Shown: in pieces, positions 12,901-24,889 of the stretch
Layout of the letters: the number at the start of each line of letters is the position of its first letter
Numbering within the stretch: position 1 is the stretch's first letter
NCBI RefSeq assembly: GCF_001039355.2
Contig: NW_019776079.1
Location: forward strand, 1,110,023 to 1,174,022
Direction of reading: 5' to 3'
DNA: 64,000 bases
From: Lingula anatina
Lineage: Eukaryota > Brachiopoda > Lingulata > Lingulida > Lingulidae
The notes under the pieces: model-generated
Databases searched by the model: none
What the model saw: the letters and a program-made list of their open reading frames with translations, nothing else
Told to the model about the DNA's origin: nothing
Program-made: the position numbers and the translations under genes

Positions 12901-15330
12901 CTACAAGTTGCAGCACAGCATATGCCTGTGTCTAGTGTAATTGTTGGTAAGGCCTATCTAGTTTTAATTCAGTAACTACTATCATGTCTTAAAGAATTGA
13001 TTCAACAACATTATGTATTTGTATGCCAGTTCATTATGGCAAAATATCAATAGCTTCAAGGCCCACTCATGGGATTTCCCTGCCAAAATGAATTTTCCTG
13101 GGATAAAGAGCGATGTTTTCTTACTCAAGAATTATTGCTTGAACCATCCCTTCACTGATGTTTTATTCCATTTTTAATTTAAAACTTCAGTTTTAATGAC
13201 TGGCTAGTTAAATAGAAGGACCTATAGCTACTGCAAAGATGTGGACTCGCAGGATTGTAGCCAGGGGTTTTGGGGGGTGGGGTGGGGTTCGTCCTTTTGT
13301 GAATATTTTTGCAGTGTTTTTTCCCTGCTTGGTGTCTGTATATTTGTGAGCTTTGCTGTCTAGTTTGATTTATCAGCTGATCAAGGTGACAGCTGTGTAT
13401 GATATGGTAGATCAAATATTCCTTTTAGGTAACTTGTTACAATACACATTTGACACCATGGATGTTACATGAAATATTTAAATTTATCATATGTATTTCA
13501 CTTTAATTTTATTTGTGTGTATTTTCTGTTTGCAAAGTTTTATTTATTTTTCACACTGCAGGTGTGGATTTGGTCCCAATCAAACCAATTCACAATGTCA
13601 CTACTCTCACTGAGGATATCACCACAGAGAAATGTAGACAGGTATGTTATTGGTGAAAATTTTAAAAATAAATTTGCTGGTTATCTTTGCCTGTACAAGT
13701 CAAAGTCAGTGCAAATATAAATTTAAGTGCCAGCTAGTGCCTTTTGTGTGGGGTTGTTATTTCGATCAAAATGTCCAATTTTTTGTATTTTGTAGGCATT
13801 AAGACAAGAGTTGAAGACTTGGAAAGCTGACTGTGTGCTGAATGATGGCGCGCCTAATGTTGGCAAGAATTGGATTCATGATGCTTACACACAAGGTAGG
13901 ATCAGTATGTGTAGTTAAGATTGATGCCAAGTTTTTTCAAATGTATATTTTATATTTGTCAAAATTGCTTTCTTTTATTAACTATTTTTTAAAGTTGAGA
14001 ATTATTATTAGTACTCAACATTTGGCGTGTCATGGTTTTGTGAAACTTTTTTTCATAAATTGGAAAATATTTTTCTTTGAATTAATAAAGAATAATTTCA
14101 GATATTTTGCATAACATTTTGCTACATACACCAAGCAGTTAAGGGAAGTTTGAACCTTATTTTTCCTACCAGCTGAGCTCACCCTACATGCACTCAAGTT
14201 GGCCACAGAAATGCTGAAGAAGGGAGGATGGTTTGTAACCAAAGTTTTTCGCTCCAAGGACTATCAGCCACTTATGTGGGTGCTTCAGCAGTTGTTCAAG
14301 AAAGTTCATGCCACGAAGCCTCAAGCATCCAGAAATGAATCTGCTGAGATCTTTGTGGTCTGTCAAGGCTTTATTTCTCCAGACAAAATGGATCCTAAAT
14401 TTCTGGATCCAAAGCATATTTTCAAAGATGTGGACGTAACCAAGAAATTAGCATTGGATTTACTGCACCCAGAGAAGCACAGAAGGTAAGATTAAGGATT
14501 GTCTTTTATCATGTTCACATATTAATTTTAAAATGTATAATTGTTAAATTATCTACTGTGTCCACATAGTAAGGTCATTAATTATTTGATGTTTCAGACA
14601 AAGGGAGGGTTATGCAGATGGAGACTACACACTATACCATGTTCTTAATGCTTCTGAATACATAAACAGTGAAAACCACTTGCAGTTACTAGCAGAATGT
14701 AATAAGGTAAGTATTCATATGGTTTTCTTTCTAAAACAGATATTAGGTTTTTGATATTAACATCAAACAATAATATACTTTTATTATAAATAAATGTAGG
14801 TTTCAATTTGTACTTTAAAAGACTTGTTTTACTTTTATCTTTTGGTCTCTAGATATGATATGAATGATGCACAAATTATTCTTCTAGATACAATTAGATG
14901 ATAGGAAAATTGCTTCTCATCCTTTAACCACCACTGAAATCAAGGAATGCTGCCAGGATATTAAGGTTTTAGGGAAAAAGGAGATCAGGTTTGTGACTTT
15001 ATGCAAGATTGTAGGTGTTCATTATTTGTATGAGATCCAGAGCCTAATTAAAATTTCTTATATGAATGTGAGATGAGGGTGGGGATTTTCTGGTTGATCA
15101 TTGTCCTGTTGCCTATGCCACAACCCATGGCAGGTTCCCTCTTCATAAAACAAGAGTGTGGAATGAAAATTTGTATTGACATTGTGAATTGAAGAAAACT
15201 AGGTGGAAAACCCAACATTTCAAGCTGGTAGATGCCAAGCTTTTTTTTTTTTTTTTTGGTAGACCTGGGTAAGATTTCAATTTCAACATTTGCCTAGGCG
15301 GTTTAAAATCTGCTTGGATTTCAGTCTTGC

Positions 15331-15368
<38 letters not shown>

Positions 15369-18300
15369 ATTCTGTAATGTGAAAATGCATTTTTTCCCAT
15401 TTTAATATCAGATCTTTAATCACTTGGAGAAACAAATTAAGAAAAGAATTTCATCCAGAAGAAAATAAAGTAACTGGGTAAGTTTTGAAAGAACACATTC
15501 AATTTGTCATCCTTTTTTATTAGTTTTGATAATTTTTTTTAACATTGATAAAACCAAAAGATGTTTTTGAAAATAATCAGGTTCATGTCTTTATTATGCC
15601 AAGTATTCCTTATGGTATGTTTAATGTGTATTTAGATCTTTTTTAATTAAGTGGATTAAAATACCTCTTTCAGTGCTGTGGAAACAATTGAGGAAGATGA
15701 AGATGATGATGATGATGATGTTAAAGTAGAGCAACAGCTCTCTGAACTCCAAGATGAGCAGAAAAAGGAACAGAAAAGGTAACATGTAATTTCACTCAGT
15801 ATTTGTGTCACAGATTGCTTCTATTGATAAAAACACTCAATGTGAAACTGTGTAATAGATGTATTTTATTTCACCTGTAGAAAAGATATAAAAATGAAGA
15901 GATTTGCACAACCATTTTGGTCAGTCACCAATTACAGAATGAGTCTATGTTACAGCGAATAAAGCACTTAATATTAATAAGATAACTTATAAAATAAATA
16001 CACCGTTTAATAAACCTAAATAAATAACAATGTATCAAGGCAATTGTACTTGAATAAATAGCTCACCTGTAGAAAGGAAATAAAAATGAAGAGATCTGCA
16101 TGACCATTTTGGTCAGTCACCAATTACTGAATGAGCAAAGGGTGCGGCAAACAGCTCTGATCAGGTGAAAGAAAACAGTCTGACCATGTAACAGTAATAA
16201 CGAATCAGAGGAGATGATAAGTGCCTGCCAAAGATAAAGTCACGTGAAAGAAAGAAAGAGATAGGAATATTGGTGCAATATGAAAAGTGGATATGGTAAC
16301 AAAAAATAAATGAGATCAGACCTCAAACCCCATCACAATTGTTTGGTTTATTTTAGTAAATTAATAAGGCTATAAGTAAGTTTTGGTTACCAATGCCTCA
16401 CCATGTGCCACCTTTTGATTTCATCATCCTCAAATTTGATTTGCTCCTTGATTGAGGTGTGTGTGCTCTAATCTGTACCATAGTTCCCAAAAATAGCATG
16501 CATTACAAAGAAAATAAATGAATTAGACCCTAGAATAAACAAAATTTTAAGTATTAATTAGTACCACCAGCTAATATAGTCACATTCTTGTGTCTTTGTC
16601 CACATGGTCTGTATCTGAACCTAGTTTTTGTGGTATTAGAGCCTTGTAGACTATGGATTCAGATAGTTCAATGTTCATTTCAAGATTCTGGTGAATTACT
16701 GCTTTAACCTATATTTTTTTCCTGACTGCCAAGAAAAAAGATGTATGATTTGTATTTTTACCATCTCCATAAAGATAAAAGCTTCGTATATAAAAAAAAA
16801 TTATCAAGTAATCAAATATGGATGTAAAAAAGAATGGCAATTGGCTTTTAATAAGTGGAGTAAAATAGGATTTGAAAATATTGAAAATTTTTTGAATTTT
16901 ATTGGAAAAATGGATGAGTCTATGGAACACATGCTCTCTTATATCCCCAAAAGGTAAGGTAACAAAGAGTTGTCTTATTCTTTCTTCGTCTTTGGTGGGC
17001 GTTGATTGGTTGGTTCTTCCACGTGATGAGAATTGTCTTCACGTGATCCTAGTCGTTTGCTGCGCCCTTTTTCACTCTCTCTTTTGTACCTCACCAGAGC
17101 GGTCGTACATATACTTCATTCTCTATTCTACAGGTGAAATAAATTAAATCTAATACACAGTAGTTTGTTTTTTTAACCTATAAAAACAAACTGTGACACA
17201 TTTTTTTCAAAGAAAAACAAATCATTTGAGCCTCCTGTTGTTTTCAGTGATGGCTGTGAGAAGATAATCATTTTAAGCTTGCCTTAGTCCCTAAGTGGAT
17301 GTTCCTTAAATATTTTCTTTGTGTTTATCACAGGTTTGAAGAATTGATGGATGGCTAGAGGGTTTTTAGACTCAAGACATGTTCATGTTTATTTTAGGAA
17401 AGAGAAGAAAGTCCGAAAAGAAAAATCCAAACTGAGACACAAGATGGATCTTAAAATGATCATCCCTGGTGACAAAATAGATATGTCAGATGATTTGGAG
17501 CTTTTTAAATTAAACAAGATAAAATCAAAGGAGGTGGGCACCCTGACTTTCCTGTTGAATAGACTTTTTAAAAATTTTTTGTCATTTTTTTTAAATTGAA
17601 AATCCATAGCAGTGAGGGTTAAAACACATTTTAATTGTTTCAAAATCTTCATCAGATAGTGAAATTAAGGATATCATGGTTTTTTGATTGGTTGATGAAT
17701 TAGTAAAATAGTCATAAGGTAACAATAGTATTGTTAGTTAAGTTTTGACAATTTTAGTACATCACAACTGTCAAGAATAATTAAATGTAAATCTATATTT
17801 GATTTTTGTATTAAATTCCTCTGCTGTTGTTCCATCTCCAAGGAATTTAACAACAACAATAAACAATGTAAACATTCTTTTTAAACAACCTAAATGGGTG
17901 ATCACGTCAAGAGTGAATTTTATTGGAAATTATACAAGATTATCTCTATTGATGACTTACTTAAAGTATCACTATTTATTTGCAGCAATTATCAGAGCTG
18001 GAGAAAGGGGACATTGTTGAAGAAGAAGATTCTTATGATGGCTCTGATATTGTATTACCTAAGAATTATCGACCGACTGTATCATATGACCGTGATGATT
18101 CAGATGATTATTATGAAGACACAGAAGGTAAAGCTGAAGATGGACAGGATGAACAAGAAGAAGAATCTGATAGTGATGAAGATGGTGATGAACCAAATAG
18201 GTAAGGTCTTATACCCAATTGATCCCTGTGTGATTCTAAACAAGTTTGGATTGCACCTGTGTGAAAGATGAATGCATTTTGAACACAAGTAAAACAAATT

Positions 18301-21300
18301 ATGAAAAGTGCATGTCAAAGGGGAAGTAAAAATTTGTGTGTTTTTTGTGTGAAAATACTTTTTGATACATTTTGTTGCCTTTATTTATGTTCTCAGTGCA
18401 TTAGATGAGAAAAGTCAAAACCCTTTGGTGGTGGACCTTGAAGACAAAGATGGTAAAACAAACAGGAGAACAGATAATTGGTTTAAAAAGGTAAATAGAA
18501 TGTGTGGAATCTGCATTTTTAAAGAAAATAACATGCATTAAATTGTTGATTGTTTTCAAGATACAAATTCAAGTTTTTGTTTGAAAATCCACTAGTTTGT
18601 TTGGTTTGTAGCAGTTATGTTCCATTTTTTAAGTGCAATTTCTACAGCATTTTTTTACTTGGAATGAGTGATAGACTGCACTTCTATTTTAAATGACATT
18701 TAAGTTGATACTACAACCTTTTTCATAGGCCATTTTCAGTGGCATTGATGACAACCAAGATGAAGATTTAGAAATAGCAAGAATGACTGAAGAGTATACT
18801 AAAAAAGGAGGAGTCATTTTAGGTAAACTTTAGGAATACAAAGTCAAGTGAAACTGGCCTCCCCAAGATTTTAAGAATACAGGGAGGGGATGATGCCCAT
18901 TATTTAAATGCCTTGCTTCCCCAGCTATTGAAGAACATGTACATTTTGTAGTTTTGGGTATTTTACAGTTGTAATTGTGAGAAACACTTGCTCTTTAGTT
19001 TTTTGGGAAAATCTTTGGAGATACCGGTGGACTTGTAATGAAAGAAATCTGTTTGTCCTCCAAATTCTGTGCTGGTCCAAACTAAGTATTTTATTTTCGC
19101 TAGACTATGTTTACATGTGATTAATTAGTCTGGAACAAAATTATTGTACTGGACCCCGAGGGAACTAAAATGGTCAACAGAAATGCTTTCCTCGCCAGAC
19201 ATAACCTTTGTATTTGTCATTAGGGGGGATTTCACATTCAGTTGTTGAGTTTCTGTCTGTGTTACATAATGCATGGCTTAACAATTACTCCAGATGCCCA
19301 TGCGACTTACAGATTACACCCATCACCACAATTATCCTCTTCTGCCACCATTTAAGGGGCCGGTAGGGCCGGGGGATTTATAAAAATGCAGACATGCTGA
19401 TTTGGTGTGTTCCCACAGGGACCTACACTTGAATTTGGTATACTATTTTAGGGGCCCCTGATATCAGAAATTTATTATCATGTATTGCATTTTCACATGA
19501 ATCTTGCAGCTCCTCTAGAATTTCAAGGCCAGGCAGTTTCCCCATGTCTGAGGGGGCAGAATTTTTTTTTTTTTTTTTGGAAATTCCAGGTTCTCCTATC
19601 TTTTTTCTGGATACATTACTTGTATAATAAAACACTTTTTGATCCTCACTGTCTTAGATACTATTGTGAATCAGAAATATTTGATCAGTTATGAAAAATG
19701 ACAGTATGTGTGTCATTTGAGTTGCCTATATATATACCAGGTATACATTCTTAATGGTTTGCTTTGAATATTGTAGGAAGGGGAAAACAAAAAAGAAAAC
19801 TAAAGGAAAAATCACATGAGGATTTAGAAGACAGTGATATGGAGTTTGAAACCAAACAACAGGATTCATATTCTGGCCATGACAGTGACTCTGATAATGC
19901 AGTAAGAGAAAACAGGAGTGGAGATGAAGAAACTGATGCAAGTTCAGATTCTGATTCAGATTCTGATGCAAGTGATTATGATGTAAATAAATCCGTTCTG
20001 GTAAACAAAAAATCAGGAGAAAAGATGATTGGAAAGGCTTCTCATGGACAAGATGACTTTGAAGTCGTTCCAGTTGTAGAACCTGGTTAGTTATTTGTGG
20101 TTTACATTTTAAATTGTATAGTTCACACTATGAAGAATAAAAAGCTATTTCTTATTAATGTTGATCGAAGTATGAACTTCTATTTAATACGTCGTTGAAG
20201 AACAAACTTTCATTTTAATACTTATTTTTTTTGTCTTTTTCCCCCCTTGTTATATGGTGGGTACAGTTGATTTTTGTTTCTAGTTTGTGCTTGTAACTTA
20301 ACATGAAAGTGTGACATATTAGGGATAACATTATAATGTCATAGCCATAATGTCTTAAGTGTTCTCTGTTTAAATGTTTTCAGCACATAAAATTCCAAGA
20401 CTAGATCCTGCAGGATTGGCTATTGGTGCCAAAATGATACAATCAGGGAAGAAGAGAAGAGAAATCATAAACCAAGCTTATAACAGGTATATTTAGAAGC
20501 TGCAAAGTTTTACAAAATGTCATAAAATGCAGTAGGCCCAGTTGCCCAAAGTAATCCAGAAGACTGTCATGATCTTCAGATGTGTCTTAAAAGATCCTCT
20601 ACAATCAGGTGATTGTGAGATGTGTAATGCAAATTCCTCCTTCATAGCTAATCCAAAAACAGTTGCATCTCTATAAGCAAACAATAACACTGCCATTTAA
20701 AGAATAAAGTTGTTTGAGCCATTTAAATTATGAGATGATTTGCCCACCTAAATATTTCCTTATGATTTTCAACATGCACAAAATCAGTTAAGTGCAATTT
20801 ACACATTGCATGGTAATACATGTACCATAATTTACCACCACCATTTTAGTCCTAACCTGTCTTGTCCACTGGCTATGCTGGCTCAGTCGCATCGTCACGA
20901 TTACAGCGTCACCTCTTAGACCATAAGACTGTATACCCATCTCTTGGGTGTAGGTCACATATAATCGCAACTTGATCCATGTAAGTTTTGGGCTTTGTTG
21001 GTGCATTGGTCTGGGTGTGGCACTCATTGCAATGCACCCTTTTGTTATAAATTGTAATTTTCTACAAAAAAAAAAAGAGAACTCTTGTTAACTGCATTTT
21101 ATAGAGCTTGTCAAGCACAACGCGGGAGGTGGTGCCCTCCCCCCCTTTTTTTTGTTTTTGTTTTCCATGCGAATGGGCTTATTTCAGTTGGTGGTACAAT
21201 ACCCAGCGGTGTTATCGCTTCTCTGATCTGAGTTTACTCTCCAAAGTGACAGACATTAAGTGCTGACAGTGGTGATTCGAATTCCTTTGCCTCCCTCCTT

Positions 21301-22549
21301 AATATGTTGGATAATTATGCTTGTTATGAATAACCTTCACACACACCCACAAAGAGCATTCATAGGACACTGGCCCATTTTATATACTTTAGAATTGTTA
21401 TTGAAATATTGAAATTGTTTTCAGGTACACATTTAATGATGAAAACCTGCCAGATTGGTTTGTAAAGGATGAAGCCAAGCACATTAGAAAACAACTACCA
21501 GTGACAAAGGTATATTTCTAAATGACAAAAAGTTTCTTTTTTAAGAAAAAGCTTGATTCTTGAAGTGCTGATCAGTGTGAGTAAAAAAATGAAAACTGGT
21601 CTGACTCTTAATATCATAATTGACATGTAAATATTAAAACTAATAAATAAAATGATTTTTACTATGTTTTCTTATAGTTTTAATTAACATTGAAAGTGTA
21701 TTATTTCAAACAGCAAGATGTCCAGGAATACAGGGAGAGACTTAAAGCCATTAATGTGAGACCAATTAAGAAATTGGCAGAAGCTAAGGCTAGGAAAAAG
21801 AAAAAGGTATTGTATCAATATCACAATCTTTCATTGCCCTGCTATATTGATAAACGCATTTAGAAATAATTAGAATTGATTTGTAAAAATTGATGTGTAT
21901 TTATTTTAATGCTTTGAAACGTGTTATTCTAAGTTATAGGTGTGCTAAAAGTGCCATATGCTGGAATTAAAAGTCACAATGTTATTATAAATGATACACT
22001 ATCTAGTTTATATGCATACACATATTTATTTTTAAATTTTCTTAGGCTATGAAAAAATTGGAAAATGCTAGAAAGAAAGCAGATGTCATTTCTGAGGCAG
22101 TTGATGTCACTGATAGAGAGAAGTGGCAACAAATAAAACAGTAAGTTGCATAATATGTTTGAAACCCCTGTAAAATAAATGGTAAATCAAAAATATGTAA
22201 GAGAAGTTATTTTGTTTTAATGTACTTTTTTTAAGTTAAGGATATTAATATTGGATGTGACTGTGCTTACTAACAAGGACAGCAGACATTTCTCTTTCTT
22301 TTTTTATTCTTTTCTGATTTCAAAATGTGTCTGTCACATTTCAGAATTTACAAGAAGGCGGGTATCTTGGGAAAGAAGAAGCCAGAAGTGGCATATGTTG
22401 TGGCTAAAAAAGGGGCTGGAAAGCGGGTTGGTAGACCTGCAGGTGTCAAAGGGCGTTTTAAAGTTGTGGACCCAAGAATGAAAAAAGATATGAAGAAAAT
22501 GAAAACGGATAAGAAAGGAAAAAATAAAAAGAGACGCAGAGGAAAATAG
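9976..22549 (+). CDS. FTSJ3: pre-rRNA 2'-O-ribose methyltransferase FTSJ3 (Spb1 family), complete
   Basis: Nucleolar AdoMet-dependent enzyme of 60S ribosome biogenesis that methylates ribose 2'-OH in pre-rRNA. The N-terminus [20 protein letters not shown] is typical of Spb1/FTSJ3. The SAM motif DLCAAPGGW is at residues 50-58. The RrmJ-type K-D-K-E tetrad is visible at about K31 ([10 protein letters not shown]), D117 (LNDGAPNV), K157 (VTKVF) and E192 (NESAEIF). Acidic and Lys-rich middle regions follow, then the Spb1 C-terminal domain ([29 protein letters not shown]) and a basic KKRRRGK tail. Exons: 9976-10042, 12794-12946, 13562-13641, 13796-13895, 14173-14485, 14598-14706, 14888-14988, 15412-15477, 15674-15778, 17398-17533, 17986-18200, 18397-18490, 18729-18822, 19777-20085, 20384-20486, 21425-21509, 21714-21806, 22046-22140, 22345-22549. 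Phases agree throughout; about 840 residues, close to the human length. Intron 1 (2.75 kb) carries a transposon. Confidence 0.97.
10879..12507. mobile_element. Non-autonomous TIR transposon, hAT-like ends, in FTSJ3 intron 1
   Basis: The ends are exact inverted repeats CAGTGATTGCGAAAG (10879-10893) and CTTTCGCAATCACTG (12493-12507). Sub-terminal segments also correspond in reverse (GTGGGCTGG, GCCCACATGTC). Flanks share AAATGG (10873-10878 and 12508-12513); shifting the boundary by one base gives an 8-base near-duplication GAAATGGC/GAAATGGG. CAGTG termini and about 8-base duplications are known for hAT elements, so hAT-like is an inference. No transposase frame is seen in the 1.63 kb interior. 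Confidence 0.75.
11578..11731. mobile_element. Small nested MITE with GTAGCCAG ends
   Basis: It begins GGGCCGTAGCCAGGG and ends GGCTGGCTACGGGCCT, which are inverted repeats, with a C-run (about 11695-11704) and a G-run (11601-11606) inside. It lies within the larger element 10879-12507, so it inserted later. A related fragment with GTAGCCAGGGG is at about 13257-13300. Confidence 0.7.
13199..13400. repeat. Fragment related to the GTAGCCAG repeat, plus a segment repeated at 23.3 kb
   Basis: It contains TTGTAGCCAGGGG and a G-rich run. It then has the block TTGGTGTCTGTATATTTG followed by AGCTTTGCTGTCT, which recurs at about 23322-23358 downstream of FTSJ3. It lies in FTSJ3 intron 2 and looks like dispersed repeat debris. 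Confidence 0.5.
15335..15366. repeat. (TA)n microsatellite
   Basis: Roughly 15 TA units in the FTSJ3 intron just upstream of the exon at 15412. Confidence 0.9.
15881..16134. repeat. Pair of about 65-base direct repeats in an FTSJ3 intron
   Basis: The segment 15881-15945 (AAAATGAAGAG ... CCATTTTGGTCAGTCACCAA) recurs with a few changes at 16072-16134, about 190 bases apart. Function unknown; probably a local duplication. Confidence 0.7.
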
Positions 22550-23530
22550 ATTACAGCTGTTTTTTTTTTTTCCTGGAGAAAGTGGAAAATACAGAAGGTC
22601 ATGATTGCAGATTTAACCATTTTGAAATAATTTTATTGTTAGGGGAATAATTTCATGGAATGTCATGTAGAATAGAAGAAGCAAAGTCACAAGGGTCATC
22701 TATGCTTCTTTTATTAAACTTGGTGATTGTGCTACTGTTTGACCATCCTGCTCTCTTAAGGTTATTGTTAGCCTTTGCCAAAAACTCCTTATGTACTGCC
22801 TTACATACATTTATCATTTACACGTGTCATAATAGTGATTTTGGGGTTAAAATTGGCTTTAATAGTATCTAGTCTGTACAATTTACAGCCAGTTTTGAAG
22901 CTGGTTTCACTGAAAATATATAATATTGGGAATCTTTTGCCCTGTAAAAGCAGTTATGTTATAATTCCTGCAATCTTCTGCATGAGTGTCATACCATATG
23001 TTGATATGAAATGATTAACATAATTTAGTGCTTCATTTTATACTAATTTGCATGGGAATGACTTTAAGAACTACAGTATGTCAAGGTCGTACAAGTGTAT
23101 TTATTTTATTTTATTTTATTTATTTATTTATTTATTTATTTTTTTTGCACAATTTGGCAACATTCAGCTTGACATGTAACTACCAAACTATATTTTTGTT
23201 TAACTACAATTTTACTGAGTGGTTTTGTTTGATAAAGAGACAGCTTTCTTTTGGAAACGGCATGATTGAATTACTTATACTGTAATAATTAATTTTTGCG
23301 TGTATTTTGTTGATGTTCCTTTTTGGTGTCTGTATATTTGCAAGCTTTGCTGTCTGGTCTACTTTTTCAATAATGTCATCTAATAATTTATCTCCGCCTC
23401 AAGTTTGGGTCTTAAAGTTGTTCTGAATTGACCAGTTATTTTTTGCTGTAGGGTGTTTAATTCACTTAAATGCTGTTGGGTATGTTTCATATACAGAGAC
23501 AGCAGACAACATGCTTTTGTTTTGCCAACT
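22550..23530. other. FTSJ3 3' flank with ATTTTATTT-type low-complexity run
   Basis: No coding exon is recognised. It begins as the FTSJ3 3' UTR (an ATTAAA lies at about 22713) and includes a TTTA/TTTAT run near 23097-23142 and the dispersed block shared with 13.3 kb. Confidence 0.5.
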
Positions 23531-23539
23531 TTAATTCCA

Positions 23540-24330
23540 CTCTACCACAAGGTTTCTATCTACCACTGGAAATGACATATCTGACTCATAACATTGGGTT
23601 CTGAGATATCACAAATACTCAGGAGATTGTTGGTCATATCTGGACCTTTAAGGATCACGTTGTTGAGTAGAAGGCTTTCATGCTGTAAAGATGAGTCAAA
23701 CATTCCTCTAATTTTATCTGGTTTCTTAGGATTATACACTCCAAACAACAGTAAGGACCATGAGCTTTCACCCGGTTTCAAATATTGTTTTTTTATTTCT
23801 TTAAGGTAAATATGTAGTCTTCTTGGACTGCAAATTCCTTCAGAGTTTGAAGTATAGTTCCTCTTCCGACCTCAGGATATGCATCTTATGAACAAAAACC
23901 TTGTCAGGTTTATGCAACTTGTCCAGACAGGTCTGTCCCATTCTTACACACCTAGGCCAGTCTTGGTGCAAAGGGACTACCTCATGGCCCAGTGAGCTGC
24001 TCTGTTATCTTGTTTGCTTCTGGGGGGTCTCTATTAACTAATAAATAAATAAATAAATGGGAGCACTTTTGTCTACTCTAGGTATGTGCTGCATAATAGG
24101 TTGGAGGTGAGAATAGTTGGCTGCTGTTCCTGGCACTGGAATCTTGTCACGGTTTTTAGGAATTTCAGTACATTCAATAAGTGTTGATAAATCATAACAC
24201 ACTTCATTTGGACTCCCCACAAAAAAGCCATCTGCACTACACCCAGATGTCTGGATTTCTATACTGCCCGAACAGCGATATCATTACACGTCATTTAAGG
24301 GTTGCCAACTTGAATGTCATGCAGTCAGAA
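23540..24330 (-). mobile_element. Decayed BEL/Pao-like retroelement pol relic
   Basis: On the minus strand, three pieces in the order expected of BEL/Pao pol are visible in different frames: a stretch with LPTLIEC-like DLSTLIECTEIP and HLQP (about 24260-24060) typical of the end of the DUF1758 aspartic-protease region, a linker fragment (about 23980-23880), and the start of reverse transcriptase with KPDKIRGMFDSS and NNVILKGPD (about 23780-23600). Stops and frameshifts separate them, and no RT active-site motif, LTRs or integrase are seen. It is a 5'- and 3'-truncated dead fragment. Family assignment is by motif recognition, so moderate. Confidence 0.65.
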
Positions 24331-24629
24331 GAATCCCTACGCGAGGCAAAAAATAGTTTTCTAATCCTCATATGCAAGGTTGTTAATAAAGAGGTTCTTA
24401 TTCGTGGATTGTGTAACTAAAATGGCTTTATTAGAGATGTGATTAAAGGGATAATAACTCTTTGCATGAGATCCACATTTCACAATAAAAACATTGTAAA
24501 CAACTCATAGAAATATGTTTTGCCACAAAAACCGCAGTTATAGCTATTATTCTGATATCTGAGCTTGTCATTGGCCCACATGACCTCTATAGATGGCTAT
24601 GCTCTGTAATAATCTCTTAAGAGATTATG

Positions 24630-24705
24630 TATGTGTATATATATGTAAGTATGTGTATATATATGTACGTATGTGTATGTATGTATATATGTATATATAT
24701 ATAAA
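24630..24705. repeat. TATG/TATA microsatellite
   Basis: Imperfect TATATATGTAAGTATGTG units in the spacer between FTSJ3 and the convergent YWHAE. Confidence 0.85.
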
Positions 24706-24889
24706 ACAAAAGCTTTTTAGAAAAAAAAACTAACTTTGAATGTACATTGCTAAGTATGGGAAAATTGTTGTCTACTCCAGGAAAATTCATTTTTTGGCCA
24801 AAACGAACAGTTATTATCCCTTTAATCTTGTCAGTGACTTGGGATTTCAATCTGAAATTTGGAGGTAAACATACAGATATAAACAACAC

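Noticed and set aside
20788-21027. 79-codon minus frame in an FTSJ3 intron
   Set aside because: Intronic, no recognised family. A SINE-like origin was considered but no tRNA-type A/B boxes were convincing.
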